A DNA stretch of 64,000 nt from JAHDDW01 sp964648795 (GCA_964648795.1 CAZYMB010000002.1:1-64000); one strand, 5' to 3'. Shown: positions 25,126-34,315, counted from the first letter of the stretch. The notes: generated by a model from the sequence alone, not told the origin. A program made the numbers and translations.

Positions 25126-25956
25126 TTATACGAGAGTTCCCGCAGGCTCGCTTTGAAGAGCAACCCGATCCTTGGCGAGCTCTTTGTTTGCCCAACGGAA
25201 GAATATCGTGGCAATAACTGCCCACAAGAAGAACCCACCAACAAGCTTCATAATTACACCGGCAGCCTGCTGGTCGGTTAAGACGTTTATATCCCACAGC
25301 CTCTGCGCTGTATCGTAGTGCCGATAAACAACGCCCTCAGCAAAGACCAGCCAACCACCAGGTACTGTTGGCACAATAGACATTGCAAACAAATAGATGC
25401 ATTTATTCATTGGAGCTAGGTGCCAACTTTTCACAGGCCCAATAGCTGGCATCCACATGGCCAATCCGGCAGTGAATATCAAAAGGTGCAAACCGAAGTG
25501 AAGTGGACCAGAGTCTGCTGACCACTGCACCAGGAAAGACCAATGCAGTAGCAGTGTCAAAGCATTGAAGGTTACTCCTGCCACAACTGGCTTAGAGAAC
25601 CAACGGAAAGCCTGCCAACCCTTCTTTGCTGGGTCAAAGAACAACTCGAATAGCCAAGATGGAAACGAGAGTAGGAACATGCCTGGAATCACTAGCGACA
25701 ACGCTAGATGCTGCAACATGTGTACCGAATACAGGCGAAACTCTGCTATTTCGTGCACTGGCCAGTCTGAGACAAGCCACATCGCCCCAACCGCAGCCAG
25801 AAACCAAGCCTTCTGTTTGGTTGTGATTGCCGGATACCCAGCTTTGATTGCCAATGGCTGCAAAACTCTGGCGGTATAGAACCCGATAACAATTACTCCC
25901 GCGATCAAGGCCCAAACTTCGAGATGAAGCTCAAACGGAACCAGAGTATCGAACAT
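25126..25956 (-). CDS. ctaG: Cytochrome c oxidase assembly factor CtaG (caa3 type)
   Basis: 276 residues with six to seven hydrophobic segments. HMLQHLALSLVIPGM and LHFGLHLLIFTAG carry conserved histidines of the caa3_CtaG family, thought to help CuB insertion. It is the last gene of the oxidase operon. Confidence 0.9.
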   Translation of the reverse strand: MFDTLVPFELHLEVWALIAGVIVIGFYTARVLQPLAIKAGYPAITTKQKAWFLAAVGAMWLVSDWPVHEIAEFRLYSVHMLQHLALSLVIPGMFLLSFPSWLFELFFDPAKKGWQAFRWFSKPVVAGVTFNALTLLLHWSFLVQWSADSGPLHFGLHLLIFTAGLAMWMPAIGPVKSWHLAPMNKCIYLFAMSIVPTVPGGWLVFAEGVVYRHYDTAQRLWDINVLTDQQAAGVIMKLVGGFFLWAVIATIFFRWANKELAKDRVALQSEPAGTLV

Positions 25957-25966
25957 TAACTACCGC

Positions 25967-26275
25967 CTAGATTTGAAATTCAAAAGTCGCTAAAGCTGCT
26001 ATGAAAACCAAGGTAGCGAGTACCACCCCTGTGCCGAACACAATCGAAAAAATCTTGCCATTAACTTTACCGTCAAAGCGCAGATGCATAAACACTGCTC
26101 CTACCAGAAGGAACTTACCCACCATCATCCCAATGAGAGGCAACACCAAAGTAGGCCCTTCAAAGCCAAGGAAACTCCAAGCAACTTCAACCGCTGTTAC
26201 GACAGCCAGAATTGCAAAGATAATCCAGTAAGACTTCTCTTCTGGATGTGCGTGTTCTTCATGTGTTGGAGACAT
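25967..26275 (-). CDS. Cytochrome c oxidase subunit IV (CyoD/CtaF-like)
   Basis: 102 residues, three transmembrane segments, with a His/Glu-rich cytoplasmic start. FLLVGAVFMHLRFD is the usual central helix of prokaryotic COX4/CyoD proteins. It lies between ctaE and ctaG in the operon. Confidence 0.85.
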   Translation of the reverse strand: MSPTHEEHAHPEEKSYWIIFAILAVVTAVEVAWSFLGFEGPTLVLPLIGMMVGKFLLVGAVFMHLRFDGKVNGKIFSIVFGTGVVLATLVFIAALATFEFQI

Positions 26276-26285
26276 AAGCGACTTC

Positions 26286-27047
26286 CTAGGGGATCAGGTA
26301 AACAATAGTAAAGATTAGCACCCAGACAATATCTACAAAGTGCCAATACAGGCCCACTAGCTCTACTGTCTCGGCTCTGTCTGATTTAAGCTTTCCTGTG
26401 AACGAGAGAATCAGCAGCGTGACCAGCATCAAAATTCCGATAGTCACGTGAACACCGTGAAACCCAGTGAGAGTATAAAAGGCGGAGCCGAAGAGGTTTC
26501 CATCGAAGAAAATACCTTCTCTAAAGAAGACTGTGAACTCGACAACCTGACCTGCAATGAAAGTAGAACCTAAGAGCGCTGTAGCGGCCAACCAAACACG
26601 AGTGCCTTTGTAATCTCGCTTAGAGATCGCAGAGTGAGCAAGAACCATTGACAGCGAACTCATTAGCAGAATGAAAGAACTTGCTGACGTGAACGGGATG
26701 TCGAAGATTGGCTCTATTGAAGCCTCTTCAATTACCTTCGCATACTTTTCTGGCTCAACTTCTCGCAATGTCTCTAGTGAGGCCAACACGTTGGGGTTGC
26801 CAGCTGTTAGCTCGGTAATGAAATTCGCCTTTGACAGCAAATAGGTCGAAATTAGAGCCCCGAACAACAGGCACTCAGAAGCAAGGAAGATCCACATCGC
26901 AAGCTTTAAATTTGAGACTCCCATTGACGTTTCATGCTCGTCATGGTCACCATGTCCATCGTCACTGTCGTGGGCGCCATGTTCTTCTGCGTCTGATGTT
27001 GGGGGGTTCGGTTCTAATAGGTCGTCATGTTCTAACAGGTCACTCAT
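26286..27047 (-). CDS. ctaE: Cytochrome c oxidase subunit III
   Basis: 253 residues with an acidic, His-rich N-terminus (HDSDDGHGDHDEHE) and five or six helices. LKLAMWIFLASECLLFGAL, TGFHGVHVTIGILM and GLYWHFVDIVWVLIF are classical subunit III motifs. I choose ATG 27047, which overlaps the ctaD stop by eight bases, over a longer frame beginning within ctaD. Confidence 0.93.
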   Translation of the reverse strand: MSDLLEHDDLLEPNPPTSDAEEHGAHDSDDGHGDHDEHETSMGVSNLKLAMWIFLASECLLFGALISTYLLSKANFITELTAGNPNVLASLETLREVEPEKYAKVIEEASIEPIFDIPFTSASSFILLMSSLSMVLAHSAISKRDYKGTRVWLAATALLGSTFIAGQVVEFTVFFREGIFFDGNLFGSAFYTLTGFHGVHVTIGILMLVTLLILSFTGKLKSDRAETVELVGLYWHFVDIVWVLIFTIVYLIP

Positions 27048-28995
27048 GCGTGGCTCCCACCTTCGCTGGTTCCACATCATGGCCGTGTGGGGCATCTAGA
27101 TCGTCAGCTGGCTCAAGAGCCCAACCAAACATTGCTGCTGTCATCAGCAGGACACCTGGGATTACTAGCCAAAGTGTAAATACAAGGCCGTACCCAATAG
27201 GAATCATTGAAGCAGCCAACACCATTGGCCAGTAACTTGAAGCTGGGAGGTGAACGCCCGTACCATCGCCTTCTTGAGCAAGCTCCTCGCCGGTAGCTAC
27301 ACGTTCGAACTTGTTAGTCTCGGCATTGGTCTTAAACTTTTGGTGCCAGAAATCGTCGAGTGTTTTAACTATTGGGGTCTTGTCGAAATTGTGCTCGGGA
27401 GCCGGCGACTGGATTGACCACTCAAGGGTTCTGGCATCCCAAGGGTCAGCTCCAACATTTGGCCTGCCCATTGACTTCCAAGCTTTGTATGACTTAAAGG
27501 CGTTTACTAGAACAAGGATGGTTCCGATTCCAAGGATTAGTGAACCGATTGATGCAACCTGGTTCCAGAATGTGAAACCCTGCACTGAGCTGTAGGAGTC
27601 GAGACGGCGTGGCATACCCTGCAAGCCAAGAACGTGCATTGGGCCGAAGGTTAGGTTGAAGCCAATTACCATCATCCAGAAGTTGACTTTGCCAAGCTTC
27701 TCGTCCAGTTTGTAACCAAAGGCTTTTGGCCACCAGAAGTAAAGTCCAGCAAAGAAACCGAAGAGTGCTCCACCAAATAATACGTAGTGGAAGTGAGCAA
27801 CAATGTAGTAGGTGTCTGTTTGCTGTGTGTCAGAAGAAGCAAATGCGTGAGAGACGCCACTTAGCCCACCGATGGTGAACTGTGTAACAAGACCAATAGC
27901 AAACAGCATCGCGGTGTTGAGGATTATCTTTCCGCCCCACATTGTGGCTACCCAATTAAGGACCTTTACGCCGGTTGGGATAGCAATGAACATTGTTGCC
28001 AAACTGAAGGCAGTAACGCTTAAAGGGCCTATCCCTGAAACGAACATGTGGTGGGCCCAAACACCCCAGCCCATGAACCCAATGGCGATCCCACTCATAA
28101 CCATGAATGGGTAACCGAAGATTGGCTTTCTAGAGAAGGTTGGGATCACTTCTGAGACAATTCCGAATGCTGGCAGGATCATCAAGTACACCTCAGGGTG
28201 CCCGAAGATCCAGAATAGGTGCTGCCATAACAGCGGATCAGCGCCTTGAGCGACATTAAAGAAGTTCGCCCCAAAGGTTCTGTCTAATAATAAGAGCAGC
28301 TGAGCAACGGTAAGTACTGGGATAGCGAACAAAAGTAAGAACTGAGTTACAAGCGCCATCCAAACAAAGACAGGCATGCGCATAAGACTCATGCCTGGCG
28401 CTCTCATATTTAGAATCGTTGTAATTAAGTTGACTGCACCAGTTAATGAACCAATACCAACAATTAGAAGAGATACATTCCAGAAGTCGATCCCGACATC
28501 TGGGTTGAAGGTCACTCCGGTATTCGGTGCGTACATGAACCAACCACCATTCGGGCTGCCTCCAAGGAACCAGCTGGTGTTGAGCATTAAACCACCGGCC
28601 AGGAAGACCCAGAAACTGAATGCGTTGATTCTTGGGAACGCTACGTCTCGCGCCCCGATCATAAGAGGAAGTAAGTAGTTAGCGAAAGCCGCACCCAATG
28701 GCATTACAACCAAGAACACCATAATCGTTCCGTGCATGGTGAATATGCGGTTGTAAGTGTCGCCACTAAAGATTGCATCAGCTGGCGTATCAGCCGGAGT
28801 GGCAAGCTGAAGACGAATAAGAAGCGCTGCGAAGCCGCCAATAATGAAGAAAATCATTGAAGCTATGCCATACATGATGCCGATCTTCTTGTGATCGACG
28901 GTTGTCATCCAATCAAGAACGCCCGTTAAATTACGAGGGCGAGTTAACGAGCCAAGTCCGGCTGTTCTGTTCATTGTTAGCGGGATATCAGTCAT
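27040..28995 (-). CDS. ctaD: Cytochrome c oxidase subunit I, catalytic
   Basis: 651 residues. Haem and copper ligands are complete: H88 (MHGT), H266 and Y270 (GHPEVY, crosslinked His-Tyr of CuB), H315/H316 (AHHMF), H401 (haem a3) and H403 (haem a) in AHFHYVLFGG. E268 in HPEVY and T341/K344 (IPTGVKVLNW) match A-type D- and K-channels. Residues about 585-630 add two further transmembrane segments beyond the usual end, then a His/Asp-rich tail. It overlaps ctaE and lies 11 bases from ctaC. Confidence 0.97.
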   Translation of the reverse strand: MTDIPLTMNRTAGLGSLTRPRNLTGVLDWMTTVDHKKIGIMYGIASMIFFIIGGFAALLIRLQLATPADTPADAIFSGDTYNRIFTMHGTIMVFLVVMPLGAAFANYLLPLMIGARDVAFPRINAFSFWVFLAGGLMLNTSWFLGGSPNGGWFMYAPNTGVTFNPDVGIDFWNVSLLIVGIGSLTGAVNLITTILNMRAPGMSLMRMPVFVWMALVTQFLLLFAIPVLTVAQLLLLLDRTFGANFFNVAQGADPLLWQHLFWIFGHPEVYLMILPAFGIVSEVIPTFSRKPIFGYPFMVMSGIAIGFMGWGVWAHHMFVSGIGPLSVTAFSLATMFIAIPTGVKVLNWVATMWGGKIILNTAMLFAIGLVTQFTIGGLSGVSHAFASSDTQQTDTYYIVAHFHYVLFGGALFGFFAGLYFWWPKAFGYKLDEKLGKVNFWMMVIGFNLTFGPMHVLGLQGMPRRLDSYSSVQGFTFWNQVASIGSLILGIGTILVLVNAFKSYKAWKSMGRPNVGADPWDARTLEWSIQSPAPEHNFDKTPIVKTLDDFWHQKFKTNAETNKFERVATGEELAQEGDGTGVHLPASSYWPMVLAASMIPIGYGLVFTLWLVIPGVLLMTAAMFGWALEPADDLDAPHGHDVEPAKVGATHE

Positions 28996-29006
28996 GTACG
29001 GTCATC

Positions 29007-30296
29007 CTAGTCTAGGCTCGACAAGTAGGCAATTACGTCATCAAGGTTTTCATCAGTCAGTTGGGAGAAAGAAGGCATACCCTGAAGGGATTCTGGGGCC
29101 ATATCTTTACGACTAGAGGCATCTGAGATCCAACGGGCCAACTCCGGTTCGTTAACACGGAACCCTGAGCCTTCTTCAGAAGACAACTGAGCCAAAGCCA
29201 AATAGTTGTCGACATCTAGAGCATCATCATTAGGGTCACCGATTTCTTCGCCCAGGTAGACACCATAGATCCCACCAGCAAAAGATGAACGGCTAGCAAA
29301 GTGTGTCAGATTAGGAGCTGCCAGAGAGTCAAGTGGAGCTACGAAGTCATCGGCGTATTCAATTGGGGTTATGTCTGGGCGACCCGACGATTCTTCGTTG
29401 ATGATGTGGCAGCTTGCGCAGTTCTGAGCGAATATTTCTCGACCAGCTAGCGCTGACTCATCTTCTGGAACAGATGCCAGAGTTGACTGGTTCTCTAGCC
29501 ATGAATCGAAATCTTCTGGCTCTAAGGCGATTGTCGACATCCTCATACGGGCATGCGACAACCCACAAAACTCTGTACACCAGCCAACAAACTTTCCTGG
29601 CTCATCAGCTTCAAGAGACCAAGTATGCAGACGTCCAGGTACAGCGTCACGCTTACCATTTAAGCGAGGAATCCAAAATGAATGGATAACATCACGAGAA
29701 GTAATAAGTAGGTCAACTTGTTCGCCCGCTGGGATTACCAGTTCGGTCGCAGTCGCTACGTCATCTCTATCGAGCGAAATCTCTAACGGCAGTTCTTCAT
29801 CTTGTTCGTCGACAACACCATCACCGTTGGCATCTTGGAAGAAACCATCGCCGTCAATGTCGTAACGATACTCCCACCACCATTGCTGGCCGATAACCAT
29901 AACGTCAAGCTCTGAAGGTTCGTTTTCTTCCTCGAGTTCCCAGATAGTTCCTACCATTGGGATGGAAAGCCCCACAAGAAGAATGAATGGTGCAATAGTC
30001 CAACCCCACTCAAGTGTCGGGTTCCCATGAACTTGTTCTGGTAAGTCATCGAGATCGTCGTCAGCGCTTACTCTGCCCTTAACGGCTAGGGCAATAGTTC
30101 CAAAAATGACACCAAACCCGATTAAGAACATGATGACCCAAACCCAAGGGGTCATCAGGTCATAGATTGTTTGAGCCCGAGGGCCGCGTGGTTCGAAAGT
30201 ATTGAGAGGCTTGTCGTCCGCGCAAGCTGATACAACGAGGGTCAAAAATCCGAGAAACAAAAGCTTCTTTGGATAATAAGACTTGAATCTACTCAT
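29007..30296 (-). CDS. ctaC: Cytochrome c oxidase subunit II with fused cytochrome c (caa3 type)
   Basis: 429 residues. Lipobox cysteine at about 25 (LTLVVSAC), two membrane helices, CuA domain and a C-terminal haem-c domain. CuA ligands are H205 (DVIHSFWIP), then C240, E242, C244, H248 and M251 in GWCTEFCGLSHARM. Haem c attaches at CASCH (293-297), with an axial Met probably in GMPSFSQL. After the QQWWWEYRYD strand there is an insertion, DIDGDGFFQDANGDGVVDEQ, with the spacing of EF-hand/dockerin calcium loops. The start is ATG 30296 with GGAG nine bases upstream. It overlaps the preceding gene by eight bases. Confidence 0.95.
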   Translation of the reverse strand: MSRFKSYYPKKLLFLGFLTLVVSACADDKPLNTFEPRGPRAQTIYDLMTPWVWVIMFLIGFGVIFGTIALAVKGRVSADDDLDDLPEQVHGNPTLEWGWTIAPFILLVGLSIPMVGTIWELEEENEPSELDVMVIGQQWWWEYRYDIDGDGFFQDANGDGVVDEQDEELPLEISLDRDDVATATELVIPAGEQVDLLITSRDVIHSFWIPRLNGKRDAVPGRLHTWSLEADEPGKFVGWCTEFCGLSHARMRMSTIALEPEDFDSWLENQSTLASVPEDESALAGREIFAQNCASCHIINEESSGRPDITPIEYADDFVAPLDSLAAPNLTHFASRSSFAGGIYGVYLGEEIGDPNDDALDVDNYLALAQLSSEEGSGFRVNEPELARWISDASSRKDMAPESLQGMPSFSQLTDENLDDVIAYLSSLD

Positions 30297-31053
30297 CAAC
30301 TGATTCTCCAACAGCCTCTTGCTCGTGACTAAAACTTCGTTCGCCTATCCCAGCCGAAACTATAGCGCCAACCAGAACCGCAAGTGCTCCGAAGCCTAAT
30401 ACTCCGACAATTACATTTCTTGAAGGGCTCTTTTTGGCGAAGAACGTTGCCCCAACAAAGATCAACAAAGCTACAACTGATACAACAGCAGTTGCCCAAG
30501 CAGCTGGCAGCGCTAATAGGATTCTTGATAGCCCAATTACTATAAAACCAATCAGGGCCAGCGATGTCATCGGGATGTCGAAGATACCCCCAACCCTGGA
30601 CTTAAATTCACCAGCAACCGTCGGGTCATCAGAAATTGAATCCGACCAGGCTTGCAACGCCCACTGCATCCCAACTACAAAACCTAAGACCAACCCGGCG
30701 ACCAAAAATATTGTTCCAAGCGCTACTCCAGTCACTGTGAGAGCAGCTGCCAAAGCAAGCAACAATGGCGCAGGGCTCGGGTTCGAGCGTTCTACGGGGT
30801 CAACACTCTGAGCTATCCCAGCACTGTCAACTACTACACCCTCGCGTGTGAGAACTGCTATGACTCCTAAGACAGCGAAGCCAAATGTTAAAGCAATGGC
30901 AATCCCGTAACCGAGATGTTCGCCGACACCGTTTCGATACCCAACGCTAAGAGTTCCGATTATGTTGCCACCGGTCGCTATCCCATAAACAGAAGCAGCT
31001 GCATAGCTCAAAAGACTAAGTGACAGAAAGTATCTTGCTCCCCATTTAATCAT
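30289..31053 (-). CDS. Polytopic membrane protein of the oxidase operon
   Basis: 254 residues with about seven hydrophobic segments. The fourth and fifth are separated by a soluble loop (ALQAWSDSISDDPTVAGEFK). It has no recognisable cofactor ligands and no known family. It sits between the second subunit III-like gene and ctaC, overlapping ctaC by eight bases, so it is co-translated with the oxidase. It could be an assembly factor or an accessory subunit. Confidence 0.75.
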   Translation of the reverse strand: MIKWGARYFLSLSLLSYAAASVYGIATGGNIIGTLSVGYRNGVGEHLGYGIAIALTFGFAVLGVIAVLTREGVVVDSAGIAQSVDPVERSNPSPAPLLLALAAALTVTGVALGTIFLVAGLVLGFVVGMQWALQAWSDSISDDPTVAGEFKSRVGGIFDIPMTSLALIGFIVIGLSRILLALPAAWATAVVSVVALLIFVGATFFAKKSPSRNVIVGVLGFGALAVLVGAIVSAGIGERSFSHEQEAVGESVDE

Positions 31054-31060
31054 CTCAAAC

Positions 31061-31672
31061 CTACTTAGTTATATAAATCGTGTACCAAAGCACACCATAG
31101 ATCGAAGCGACAGCAGTCCAATAAATGGCAACGGCAGTAACTGCCTCATACCGTTCACCATCGAAGTCACCAACAACAGTTCTAAAGAGGTTCAAAGCAA
31201 TGGCCACAAGACCTGCGAGAGTTAGCACCAGTTGAACACCGGCCATTGCAACTATTAGTACAGCCTGCAGACTCTCTTGCGGGTTTAGCTCTAACAATGT
31301 GAATAAGTAGAACGATTGAACAACGAAACCGAACCCAAATAACAGTGTCATGCCTTGGGCGAGCATAGCGTTCGACCGATCGCCGTTAGCGGCAGCTGAC
31401 CGAGCCCACCAGATGCAGACAAAGCTGAAAAGCATGGAGAGACCCATGTAGTTTGGCTGTGTCAGCGGGATAGTCACACCATCGGGCAGCCAAACTTCCC
31501 CCGTAGAAATTACTTCAGCACGCTCGGCGACATATAACGCTGTCAGAGCCCCATATGCTGCGAACAAAATAGCAGAAATAAACGTTGCACCAGCGACCAC
31601 GAGGTTCGGTCGCTTGGCTTCTTTAGTGAGGTCAAGCTCAGAAAGCGGCTGATATGGAGTCACATCTACCAT
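31061..31672 (-). CDS. Second cytochrome c oxidase subunit III-like protein
   Basis: 203 residues with five hydrophobic segments, shorter than the canonical subunit III at 26.3 kb. The end, AIYWTAVASIYGVLWYTIYI, parallels the YWHFVDIVWVLIFTIVYLI end of the true subunit, with the His and Asp replaced. MGLSMLFSFVCIWWARSAA resembles helix III of the family. It abuts the degenerate subunit I gene with no intervening base, suggesting the two proteins form a pair. Confidence 0.7.
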   Translation of the reverse strand: MVDVTPYQPLSELDLTKEAKRPNLVVAGATFISAILFAAYGALTALYVAERAEVISTGEVWLPDGVTIPLTQPNYMGLSMLFSFVCIWWARSAAANGDRSNAMLAQGMTLLFGFGFVVQSFYLFTLLELNPQESLQAVLIVAMAGVQLVLTLAGLVAIALNLFRTVVGDFDGERYEAVTAVAIYWTAVASIYGVLWYTIYITK

Positions 31673-33355
31673 CTAGGAAACTCCTGCTTCTAGTTCTGGC
31701 ATGTCGCTAGCAGCCTCTAACTCTGGGCCTTTGTTATCCGACACAGACACAAACACATCTTCAGTCAAAGGAACAGCACTACTAACCACAGGAGGTGAAA
31801 CGAAGTTCTCTTTCACTGGAGGGTTAGCTGTAGCCCACTCCAAGGTGAGACCTTCCCACTTAGGCTTGGCCGAACCTGTCACTTTAGAAGTTGCGAGCGA
31901 AGCAATGTTGCTAATCATGACTAAAGACGCCACGACCATTGCGACCATGCCAGCGACAGGAAGTACCGCAAACCATTCGCCACCATTGTCAGCGGCTCCC
32001 ACCGCTAACTCAAGTGTGTCAATCGATACCGTTGAAGCGATTTGTCCTATAGCCCAAACCACAGCGCCAACTGCGGTGAATACAACACTCATCATTACTA
32101 ACGATGACTTAATGTGTCGGCCCCAAATTTTAACAGACCAATGAAGACTCGCTGCCTGTAAACACACCAGACCAGCCCCGACCACCAAAGGAAATACAGC
32201 ACCGAAGGCGAACAGGCCTTCAGCTTCTAGTAGACCGCCATCGATCAGGTCTGGATCAACTGTTGAAATGGAAAGAGGGTCAATTCCGATCTCTGAGATT
32301 CGAGTACCAATAGCGTCCACGGCAATTAACACCGAAGCAGCCAAGGCAAGTTTCAGGCTTAAAGAACTTCCGAGCAATGCTGGAGAAAGCTTGCGAGACT
32401 TAGCAATCTTTACGAAGTTATAGAACCAAATACTGGCAACACAACCAACCATGCCTGCAGCTACCAAACCATGAAAGTAAACGTTCTCTACGAGACGGAT
32501 CGACGTGAAATATGCTGAGCCACCGATCACGCTCAAGAAACCAAGGAAACCAATTGGGACCATAGCCGGTCTGGTGTCTGTAATAGGGCGATCTGTATGA
32601 ACTGCCACTACCTCACTAGCAAGACCAAGCACTGGCACCAGCAGCACTAGAGCGCTGGCAGATCTAACAAATGGTGCCATCGTAGTGAGTAATTCGGAGG
32701 TATTGCCTAGGGGCAAGTGACCTGAGCGAACTCTAATAAAGCTGACCACTAACTCGGCAACAAACGCTCCGAGTACGAATGAACCTGAGAATGCAAATAC
32801 TAAGAAAGCCCATGCACTAACTGGTGCATCGGACAGGTCCATACCCTGAGCCCTTCCAGCAAGAAGTGTGGCCGCTATGCTCGACAAACACCAAATAAGA
32901 CCAACGGCCATTAAGGCAGCCGACATGGTCCACAACAGTACGAAGTCAAGTCGTTCCCCACCTGGGCCGCCATCAAACACGTATGAGACGACTAGCAGAA
33001 TTAAGCCAGCCACCCATATCCAGAAACCTGCAGTTGCACCCTTTTCAAAAGCAAGCCCGTTCGCTCCAACTTGCAATGGCACAGCATAAAGTCCCAAACC
33101 AACAAAACCTGGAAAGATAGCTCCGAGTATTAAAGCCTCCCGGGCAAAGGACCAAATTTGACGGAACTGGCCGGCATTCTGGAAGAGATCAAAAGTAGCT
33201 AAATCAGTTGCCTCAAAGGCTGCCCCTCCAGCCGCTATTAGAGCAAGTAGCAATACTAGAATCGACGCGCCAATCATCAACCGACCGATCTCTTTGTGAC
33301 CGGAGGAAAGAATCTGTGTAGTCGCAGCGGGATAACTAGTTTGAGTAGTGGTCAT
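31673..33355 (-). CDS. Degenerate cytochrome c oxidase subunit I paralogue lacking all metal ligands
   Basis: 560 residues, about 12-14 transmembrane helices, alignable with ctaD by GHKEIGRLMIGAS (DHKKIGIMYGIAS), YAVPLQVGANGLAF (YLLPLMIGARDVAF) and TLEWATANPPVKENF (TLEWSIQSPAPEHNF). Every catalytic position is changed: MHGT to ILGA (haem a His), GHPEVY to VRSASA (CuB His, Tyr), AHHMF to GSAYF (two CuB His) and AHFHYV to EGLFAF (a and a3 His). The frame is intact with full-length hydrophobic structure, so it is not a pseudogene. It is translated by ATGA overlap with ctaB. A structural or regulatory role beside the active oxidase is inferred. Confidence 0.82.
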   Translation of the reverse strand: MTTTQTSYPAATTQILSSGHKEIGRLMIGASILVLLLALIAAGGAAFEATDLATFDLFQNAGQFRQIWSFAREALILGAIFPGFVGLGLYAVPLQVGANGLAFEKGATAGFWIWVAGLILLVVSYVFDGGPGGERLDFVLLWTMSAALMAVGLIWCLSSIAATLLAGRAQGMDLSDAPVSAWAFLVFAFSGSFVLGAFVAELVVSFIRVRSGHLPLGNTSELLTTMAPFVRSASALVLLVPVLGLASEVVAVHTDRPITDTRPAMVPIGFLGFLSVIGGSAYFTSIRLVENVYFHGLVAAGMVGCVASIWFYNFVKIAKSRKLSPALLGSSLSLKLALAASVLIAVDAIGTRISEIGIDPLSISTVDPDLIDGGLLEAEGLFAFGAVFPLVVGAGLVCLQAASLHWSVKIWGRHIKSSLVMMSVVFTAVGAVVWAIGQIASTVSIDTLELAVGAADNGGEWFAVLPVAGMVAMVVASLVMISNIASLATSKVTGSAKPKWEGLTLEWATANPPVKENFVSPPVVSSAVPLTEDVFVSVSDNKGPELEAASDMPELEAGVS

Positions 33356-34275
33356 GGGCCCCAACCAACTAACTGATCAACCGCCATGGCGACGAACAGG
33401 ATAGTTAAGTAAGTAATCGAAAACTGAAAATACTTTATCGCTTGCTGGGCCTGTATTGATGTATTTTTGGAAAGGTATAGTCGCAGGGCCTTCCAGGTAA
33501 ACATTGCACCCGCTATAAGAGCAGTTGTTATGTAAATTACGCCCATTTCAGCGGCTGCAGCGAAGCCCAATGAGAAGAACCATGTAATGGCAGCATAAAC
33601 AGTCATTTGCAGGGCTGTATTTGAGTGACCGGCCACGGCGGGCATCATGGGAACAGAGGCGTTCTTGTAATCGTTTTCGTACTTTATGGCTAAGGCCCAA
33701 AAGTGTGGAGGTGTCCAGAAGAAGATGACTGCAAACAGAATCCATGGGGCGAGAGCCAACTCGTTTGTTACTGCACTCCAACCAACCAATGCTGGAACAG
33801 CGCCTGCAGCACCACCAATAACAATGTTCTGCTCATTGCTACGCTTTAGCCAGAGCGTGTAGATAAAGACGTAAAAAAGGCAGGCCGCCACAGCCAATAC
33901 TGCTGACAGGTAATTAACAGTAAGGCTAAGCCACAGAAACGCAGCAATTTCTAACACGTAGGCAAACAGCTTGGCTTCCCAAGGCTTGATGGCGCCTGTA
34001 ACAAGTGGCCTGCGAGCTGTTCGCTCCATTAAATGGTCGATGTCGCGATCGATATACATGTTGAATGCATTCGCTCCACCTGCTGCCAAAGCCCCACCAA
34101 TCAAGGTATAGAACATCAGTGAAATGCTTGGCAAACCACGCTGGGCGACAAACATCGTCGGAATTGTGGTCACTAACAACAGCTCGATAATACGTGGTTT
34201 AGTAAGGGCCAAAAAGTGACGCCAACGACCTAAGCCAGTGATGTGAGTTTGAGGTGCACGGACTGCTGTTACCAC
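33352..34275 (-). CDS. ctaB: Protohaem IX farnesyltransferase (haem O synthase)
   Basis: 307-residue UbiA-family membrane enzyme adding a farnesyl group to haem b. NAFNMYIDRDIDHLMERT holds the N-x3-D-x3-D prenyl-diphosphate site, and RRPLVTG follows. FFWTPPHFWALAIKY is the second conserved loop. First gene of the nine-gene respiratory operon, with its stop overlapping the degenerate subunit I start. Product haem O/A is needed by ctaD. Confidence 0.95.
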   Translation of the reverse strand: MVTAVRAPQTHITGLGRWRHFLALTKPRIIELLLVTTIPTMFVAQRGLPSISLMFYTLIGGALAAGGANAFNMYIDRDIDHLMERTARRPLVTGAIKPWEAKLFAYVLEIAAFLWLSLTVNYLSAVLAVAACLFYVFIYTLWLKRSNEQNIVIGGAAGAVPALVGWSAVTNELALAPWILFAVIFFWTPPHFWALAIKYENDYKNASVPMMPAVAGHSNTALQMTVYAAITWFFSLGFAAAAEMGVIYITTALIAGAMFTWKALRLYLSKNTSIQAQQAIKYFQFSITYLTILFVAMAVDQLVGWGP

Positions 34276-34315
34276 AGTCGCAATCCTACCTTACGTCGTG
34301 GCCATAGCCCTCGCC

